Origin: Dryomyza anilis
Lineage: Eukaryota > Arthropoda > Insecta > Diptera > Dryomyzidae
Assembly (NCBI GenBank): GCA_951804985.1
Contig: OX638131.1
Span: forward strand, 103,746,464-103,810,463
DNA: 64,000 nt
Reading direction: 5' to 3'
Of this stretch, positions 58,740 to 64,000 are shown one piece after another (the stretch's first letter is position 1; the number at the start of each line of letters is the position of its first letter). The position numbers and the translations under genes are program-made. The notes beneath the pieces are model-generated. The model made no database searches, was not told where the DNA came from, and saw only the letters and a list, made by a program, of their open reading frames with translations.

Positions 58740-59012
58740 TATGTTTACGAGATATCGACCACTAAGTTTTGAAACGAGCTTTTACATAGGTGGTCACAGA
58801 TATTTGCAAATATTTCGCGTTTTAAATAACCGATTTGATCAAGTGTTATATCAAATGAAAGGTAATTAAACACCCAATAAACATATCTTACAACATTTTT
58901 TAATTGGTTTACTGGTTTGAGACTCATTTAGAACGCGAGATATTGACAAAAATATGTGACCACCTTTACGAAAGCTCGGTTCAAAAGTTATTGGCTGATA
59001 TATCTTGAACCT
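58740..59012. mobile_element. Palindromic element, ~100-bp imperfect arms
   Basis: The left arm (about 58740-58845) has ACCACTAAGTTTTGAAACGA, GTGGTCACAGATATTTGC and ATTTCGCGTTTTAAAT. The right arm (58905-59012) has the complement: ATTTAGAACGCGAGATATT, ATATGTGACCACC and TCGGTTCAAAAGTTATTGG. The ~60-bp loop contains AAATGAAAGGTAATTAAACA. Target duplication is not identified. Probable foldback or MITE remnant. Confidence 0.65.
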
Positions 59013-59498
59013 ATTCAAAGAAAAATTAAACGGAATCAGGGAGTAATTTTACATAATACAAAATTAGTCTTAATTTCTGCGCATAATGGCTGTTGTGTAG
59101 TGTAATGGTTCAGCTGTTAGAATTTTACTTTAGGGCACTAAACACAAAATATGTCACCGATTGTCTGCTGCTTTCACTGTATTATTTTGTATCATATTTG
59201 TGTTTATTACATCATGATTATGATCTAGAAAGAGTATAGAATCATCGTAATTTAATTCAAGTAAATAATATAAAATGCATCTTCTGAAGAAGTTGAAGAC
59301 TTTGCTGATGTATTCTTTTTTCTGTTGTTAAATGTTCGCTTTTCGGTTTCAATTCAGATCTTCTCTCAGGTGAAGTCAAAATATTGATTTTCATGGGTTT
59401 GTGTCCAAGACTGAGTTTTTTTCTTTGCTAAACCAATTAAATAATTTAGCAAAGAAAAGCACTTAGATTACATTATAGCAAACATTGCTTAAATTACG
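59013..59498. other. Unique DNA
   Basis: A tRNA box-A-like TAGTGTAATGG occurs at 59098, without a matching box B or cloverleaf, so no RNA gene is called. An acceptor/donor-like CTCTCAG|GTGAAG at about 59363-59375 has a poor pyrimidine tract. Confidence 0.35.
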
Positions 59499-59565
59499 TT
59501 TCTCACTTTACCCCAGTAAGGGTTTCCCACTTTACCCCAGTAAGGGTTTCCCACTTTACCACAAT
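59499..59565 (+). repeat. 24-bp tandem, TTTCCCACTTTACCCCAGTA
   Basis: Two full and one partial copy of TTTCYCACTTTACCCCAGTA plus AGGG. A related CCCACATTACC word occurs at about 59858. No known function. Confidence 0.8.
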
Positions 59566-59890
59566 ATCGCAATTGGATCATTACTTAGCACAATTTACAT
59601 TTTAAAAGATATACAACATGCAATCATATTAAATATACCTTTCTAATTAAACAAGACAAAAAAGCATACTTTTTGATAGCAAAGATCAGCACTCTAAAAA
59701 AATTCTTCAATAACATTTTTTCACTTACTCTCGAAATGCAATAAAAAGGTATAAATTTCATTATAATCATTAACGAAAAAGAAAATGCCATATTAAGTAA
59801 CACTTGACAATTGTTTTTATTTTTCTAAGTGCAAAAACATGTCCAAAAATTACTATTTCCCACATTACCTCGGTTGCCCTGTATCATATT

Positions 59891-60053
59891 GAAGAATTTT
59901 CTATAACCGCGAAGACGAATTCATAAAATGGGAATGATCTACAAAACATCAATGATTTAAATATATAGAATTCATGAATATATTTATATCATTTATGTTT
60001 TGTAGATCATTCCCATTTAATGAATTCGTCTTCGAATTACTAAGAAAATCTTC
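59891..60053. mobile_element. Long near-perfect palindrome
   Basis: Arms of about 78 nt meet at GAATTCATGAATAT (centre ~59972). Landmarks are GCGAAGACGAATTCAT...ATGGGAATGATCTACAAAAC on the left and GTTTTGTAGATCATTCCCAT...ATGAATTCGTCTTCG on the right. Outer parts (GAAGAATTTTCTATAACCG / complement) are less perfect. It could be a hairpin MITE or a hairpin RNA precursor. Confidence 0.8.
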
Positions 60054-60078
60054 TAGTGAAACGATTCCTGTGCATTAA

Positions 60079-60358
60079 CCCTTTAACGCCTTTTGTCATA
60101 AAACGAGACCATCTGTTATTAGTACTTTAGTTGAATTTAAACTACATTTAAATATACATAGTAAAAACTTGCTTCATTAGGGTAGTCAAGATCATGGCCA
60201 CAACATGTTGATATTGTAACTGATTGGGTTGTGATCAGTTCCCGATCAGTAGTACAATTTCTTCTAGCGATAGAGTCCTGATCGGCAACAGATTATTGTA
60301 TTTCTACCTTATCATAACCCGATGAATTACATGACAAACATCAGTTGGCCTTATAGGG
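60079..60358. mobile_element. piggyBac-type MITE
   Basis: 280 bp flanked on both sides by TTAA (60075-60078, 60359-60362), with ends CCCTTTAACGCC and GGCCTTATAGGG, a 10 of 12 inverted match starting CCCT. TTAA duplication and CCC/GGG ends are the hallmark of the piggyBac superfamily. The interior contains GATCAGTTCCCGATCAG. No transposase, so non-autonomous. Confidence 0.75.
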
Positions 60359-60524
60359 TTAATTTATACTAGGAATTGTCTAAAATGATGTATATTCTTC
60401 AATGTTATATAAAAAATAAAAAAACATTAAATAATAAACAAACATTTTTATTAAAATATACTTTGACAAAATACTGACACTAAAAGAATTTTTTATTAAA
60501 TATATTTTTTTCCTTTTTTTTCAG

Positions 60525-60634
60525 GTATGTACTACACATTCTACCCTTGGGAATCCGTAAATAACGATAATGCTATCAGCAGTGCACATAGTTCAACTGA
60601 AAAATATAATCCATCTATTCCCCAAAAAACATAG
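60525..60634 (+). CDS. Candidate terminal coding exon (also recursive-splice-like)
   Basis: The acceptor is TTTTTTTCCTTTTTTTTCAG (AG at 60523-60524), among the best in the window, with ATACTGACACTAA about 55 nt upstream as a plausible branch region. The frame that starts after two bases is open for 35 codons: MYYTFYPWES at the start, NNDNAISSAHSS in the middle, NPSIPQKT at the end, then TAG at 60632. The other two frames stop within 13 codons. The two leading bases (GT) pair with the single G left by the 33-nt microexon at 33994-34026 in its YAKDITGVER frame, giving Gly. AATAAA follows at 60802. The exon begins GTATGT, itself a donor consensus, so the site may instead or also act in recursive splicing. 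I do not recognise the protein. A hydrophilic Asn/Ser-rich C-terminus is all that can be said. Confidence 0.5.
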
Positions 60635-61479
60635 ACCTAAATACCAACAATAATAACGGCAAAGTCAACTCATGGGGGGGCTTAAAAACAAAATGTTTAA
60701 AATGTCGTTACAAATTGTCTGTGGAACGCGCCAGTTTTGCACTTCAAAAGTAGCATAAAACACTTTGTTCTGTCATCTCCCTCTCTAATGAATCAATATA
60801 AAATAAAATCTGTGCCTATCGTAATTTTTTAATGCTTACGCTTTTACGAAATTCACATTTTATACCCTCCAGAGATGTGTGGCAGCAGCATTTAAAAGAT
60901 TTCTATAGCATTTTTTTCCCAACATTCGCCGACCCTCGAGCATTTAAACAAATTTCAAGTTAATGATGCGTTTGAAATTTAATGAAGGCATCTACAACGT
61001 TTTCACCTAAATTACAACGCATAAAAGAAAATATTTCCTACACCGTCAAATGGTGCAGTGTTTTGTGTGTTAGGTGAGGTTAGGTTGGCGAAATGTGATG
61101 AGAATTTGAGGTTTATACAAAGGAGGAAGGAATCCCTTTTTTTGCATTCATTCTAAGGTAATTCAACCCACCAATGGACCAGACCTCGCCCAACATTTTG
61201 CGGTCGTGTTGATAAAATATGTTCTACGCGAATTGCTTTTATACTTCGCGTACAAAATATAATTTTGATATTCTTTCGCGCGCAGTGTATATGATTTGCA
61301 TTGCATTGAAATTTCCCGCACATTGTTGATTTTTTATGATTTCCTCTTTTATGCTCATTTTCCGAATGGCAGTGCTGCTGCTTTTTACCATTTCTGCATG
61401 ATTTCAATGAAATATCAACACACACACACACGCACACTGCAGAGAGCCACGCACATAAAAGGAACCAAGTGAGAAAAAT
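60635..61479. other. Candidate 3' untranslated region and downstream unique DNA
   Basis: Non-repetitive. It contains the poly(A) signal candidate at 60802-60807, a GTGAGGTTAGGTTGG stretch at 61074-61088 that is common in fly DNA, and a CACACACACACACGCACAC run at about 61420. The minus-strand 94-codon frame 61153-61437 has no domain. Confidence 0.4.
60802..60807 (+). promoter_or_regulatory. Candidate polyadenylation signal AATAAA
   Basis: AATAAA within TATAAAATAAAATCTG, about 170 nt downstream of the stop codon of the candidate terminal exon, with a short CTGTGCC stretch after it. In DNA this AT-rich the hexamer occurs often by chance, so support comes only from its position. Confidence 0.3.
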
Positions 61480-64000
61480 ATAGATACAAATTAAGACTGA
61501 ACCAGATAAAGATATAGATTCTGATAAAAATTCAAATACAGTATCAGATAAAGATTCAGCTATAGATTTAGTAGAGATTCAGTTACAAATTCAGATACAG
61601 ATTCAAATAAAGATACAGATACATATGCAGAGAAATATACAGATATAGAAAAAGAAGCAGATGTAGATAGAGATTCAGATACTTTTACATATTCCTATGA
61701 ACAGATGCTGATACAGATTCAGATATAGATTCAGATACAGATTATGATACAGATTTAGATGCAGATCCAGATACAAATTCAGATTCAGTGACAGGTTCCA
61801 ATACAGATTCAGGTGCGGGTTCAGATTCAGATACAGATTCAGATTTAGATACAGATTCAGAGATAGATACAGAGACAGATTCAGATACAGATTTAGATAA
61901 ACATTGAGATTCAGATAGAGGTTCAGAAACAGATTCGGATACAGTTCAGATTCAGATACAGATAGAGATTCATATTCAGATTTAGATACAGACTCAGATT
62001 CAGTTACAGATTTTGGTATAGATTTTGTTAAATATTCAGATACAGATTCGGGAACAGATAGAGGTAGAGCTTTAGATAGATATTCAGGAGAGAAACAGAT
62101 TCAGATACAGATTCGGATACAGTTTAAATTCATATGCAGATAGAGATTCAGATACATATTTAGATTCAGATACAGATTTAGAAACACATTCAGATACAAA
62201 TTCAGAGACAGATACAGATTCAGATTCAGATACAGAAACAGATACAGATTCAGATACAGATTCAGACACAGATACAGATTCAGATACAGATTCAGATTAA
62301 GATACATATTCAGATTTATATTCAGATACAGATTCAGAAACAGATACAGATTTAGATACAGATTCAGATACAGATTCAGATACAGATTCAGATACAGATT
62401 CAGATTTAGAAACAGATTCAGATACAGATTCAGATTTAGAAACAGATTCAGATACAGATTCAGATCCAGATCCAGATTTAGATACAGATACAGATACAAA
62501 TACATATTTAGATACATATTTAAATACAGATTCAGATTCAAATTCAGATTCAAATACTAATACAGATTCAGATACAGATTTAGATATAGATTCAGATTCA
62601 AAAACAGATTTAGATACAGATTCAGATACAGATTCAGATACAGATTCAGATACAAATTTAGATACAAATTCAGATACAGATTCGATACAGATTCAGATAC
62701 AGATACAGATTCAGATACAGACACAGATACAAATACAGATTCAGATTCAGATCCAGATACAGATTCAGATACAGATACAAATATATATATATAGATACAT
62801 TTTCAAATACACATTTAGATACAGATTCAGATACAGATTCAGATATAGATTCACATAAAGATTCAGATACAGATTCAGATACAAATTTAGATACAAATTC
62901 AGATACAGATTCAGATACAGATTCAGATACAGATTCAGATACAGATTCAGATACAGATTCAGATACAGATTCAGATACAGATTCAGATGCAAATACAGAT
63001 TCAGATACAGATTCAGATTCAGATACAGATTCAGATACAGATTCAGATACAGATTCAGATATAGATTCAGATACAGATTCAGATACAGATTCAGATACAG
63101 ATTCAGATTCAGATACAGATTCAGATACAGATTCAGATTCAGATACAGATTCAGATACAGATTCAGATACAGATTCAGATACAAATTTAGATACAATTTC
63201 AGATACAGATTCGATACAGATTTAGATATAGATTCAGATTCAAAAACAGATTTAGATACAGATTCAGATACAGATTCAGATACAGATTCAGATACAGATT
63301 CAGATACAGATTCAGATACAGATTCAGATACAGATTCAGATACAGATTCAGATTCAGATACAGATTCAGATACAAATTTAGATACAAATTCAGATACAGA
63401 TTCGATACAGATTTAGATATAGATTCAGATTCAAAAACAGATTTAGATACAGATTCAGATACAGATTCAGATACAGATACAGATTCAGATTCAGATACAG
63501 ATTCAGATACAGATTCAGATACAGATTCAGATACAAATTTAGATACAATTTCAGATACAGATTCGATACAGATTTAGATATAGATTCAGATTCAAAAACA
63601 GATTTAGATACAGATTCAGATACAGATTCAGATACAGATTCAGATACAGATTCTGATACAGATTCAGATACAGATTCAGATACAGATTCAGATACAGATT
63701 CAGATACAGATTCAGATACAGATTCAGATACAAATTTAGATACAAATTCAGATACAGATTCGATACAGATTTAGATACAGATTCAGATACAAATTCAGAT
63801 ACAGATTCGATACAGATTCAGATACAGATCCAGATACAGATACAAATACATATTTAGATACATATTTAAATACAGATTCAGATTCAAATACAGATTCAGA
63901 TACTGATACAGATTCAGATACAGATACATATTCAGATACAGATTCAGATACAGATACAGATACAGATTCAGATACAGATACAGATACAGATTCAGATTCA
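61480..64000 (+). repeat. 12-bp tandem array, GATACAGATTCA, open at the right edge
   Basis: Around 200 copies of GATACAGATTCA and 6-bp half-units GATACA/GATTCA, degenerate at 61480-62100 and regular after 62280. A longer block containing GATTCGATACAGATTTAGAT recurs at about 63211, 63402 and 63563, and in altered form at 63759 (spacings 191, 161, 196). The block includes a 1-bp loss (ATTCGATAC) that breaks the 12-bp phase. The plus strand reads Asp-Ser-Asp-Thr repeats between those breaks, and the minus strand Leu-Tyr-Leu-Asn frames. Not considered coding. Confidence 0.94.

Noticed and set aside
59090..59150. tRNA-like box A (TAGTGTAATGG)
   Set aside because: No box B and no cloverleaf pairing could be drawn; probably chance.
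59360..59385. CTCTCAG|GTGAAG as a second recursive splice site
   Set aside because: Pyrimidine tract is short and interrupted by purines, and GTGAAG is a weak donor.
61069..61090. TTAGG-like telomere repeat (GTTAGGTGAGGTTAGG)
   Set aside because: Only two or three imperfect copies; such GGTTAGG words are common in fly unique DNA, and flies lack TTAGG telomeres.
62101..63745. Leu-Tyr-Leu-Asn frames on the minus strand
   Set aside because: Translation of the 12-bp GATACAGATTCA satellite; frames end exactly where the repeat phase slips.

Overview
The window looks like intronic and intergenic DNA of a large, very AT-rich dipteran genome. A calyptrate or calliphorid/muscid-type fly is my guess, and no species can be read from the sequence. 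The evidence is: no bacterial-style gene packing; fly-type splice sites; (CAA)n/(CAG)n-rich unique islands; and two copies of a dispersed repeat with the TATACCCTACAC / TGATCAG / GTCTGTCTGTCCG layout that is familiar from higher flies. The longest open frames are nearly all translated satellite (for example IGW, FGLVW, LYLN and YLFVSF repeats) and are not genes.

Layout. By rough tally about half of the 64 kb is tandem repeat, in more than a dozen different families, each with its own monomer. In order they are: T-rich GATGAAATTTT array (1-2.6 kb); GAGATACTTTCAAAATT (4.4-5.5); A-rich tract (6.5-8.4); CCAAT decamer/nonamer (10.2-11.4); AGTACTAAATAAATTTT (12.4-13.7); GTGTGGTGAATTTTA (17.1-17.5); A-rich (17.9-20.1); TATAAAAAA (21.3-22.4); a 60-bp unit inside a terminal-inverted-repeat element (22.6-23.6); TTCACTAAAAATTCAATTT (25.6-27.2); a GAATTGTCTSGGGRA family in both orientations (28.7-29.5 minus, 31.6-33.7 plus); a 26-bp unit (34.8-35.2); GATACAAAAA (37.4-39.0 and 40.3-41.6); a 60-bp unit with heat-shock-element-like sites (43.6-45.2); an inverted pair of TTCACTAAAAATTCAATTT arrays (51.8-52.6 and 53.3-54.8); a roughly 200-bp complex satellite (55.5-56.7); and GATACAGATTCA (61.5 kb to the right edge). 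Unique islands lie between them. Mobile elements include two mariner-type foldback elements, two ~0.85-kb hairpin-rich MITEs with CACAG termini and 2-bp target duplications, a piggyBac-type MITE with TTAA flanks, and several other palindromic elements.

Genes. No complete gene is visible. The best coding evidence is a 33-nt microexon at 33994-34026 (+) and a candidate terminal coding exon at 60525-60634 (+). Both have good splice signals and are compatible in reading phase. If both belong to one gene, most of the right half of the window is a ~26.5-kb intron made largely of satellite DNA. The terminal exon begins AG|GTATGT, so it also looks like a recursive splice site. I do not recognise the protein. 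A few GC-richer islands (5.7-6.2, 16.3-16.7, 20.3-20.7, 35.3-36.1, 39.6-40.2, 47.0-47.4, 51.2-51.75, 52.6-52.9 kb) could be promoters, enhancers or untranslated exons, but the sequence alone cannot decide.
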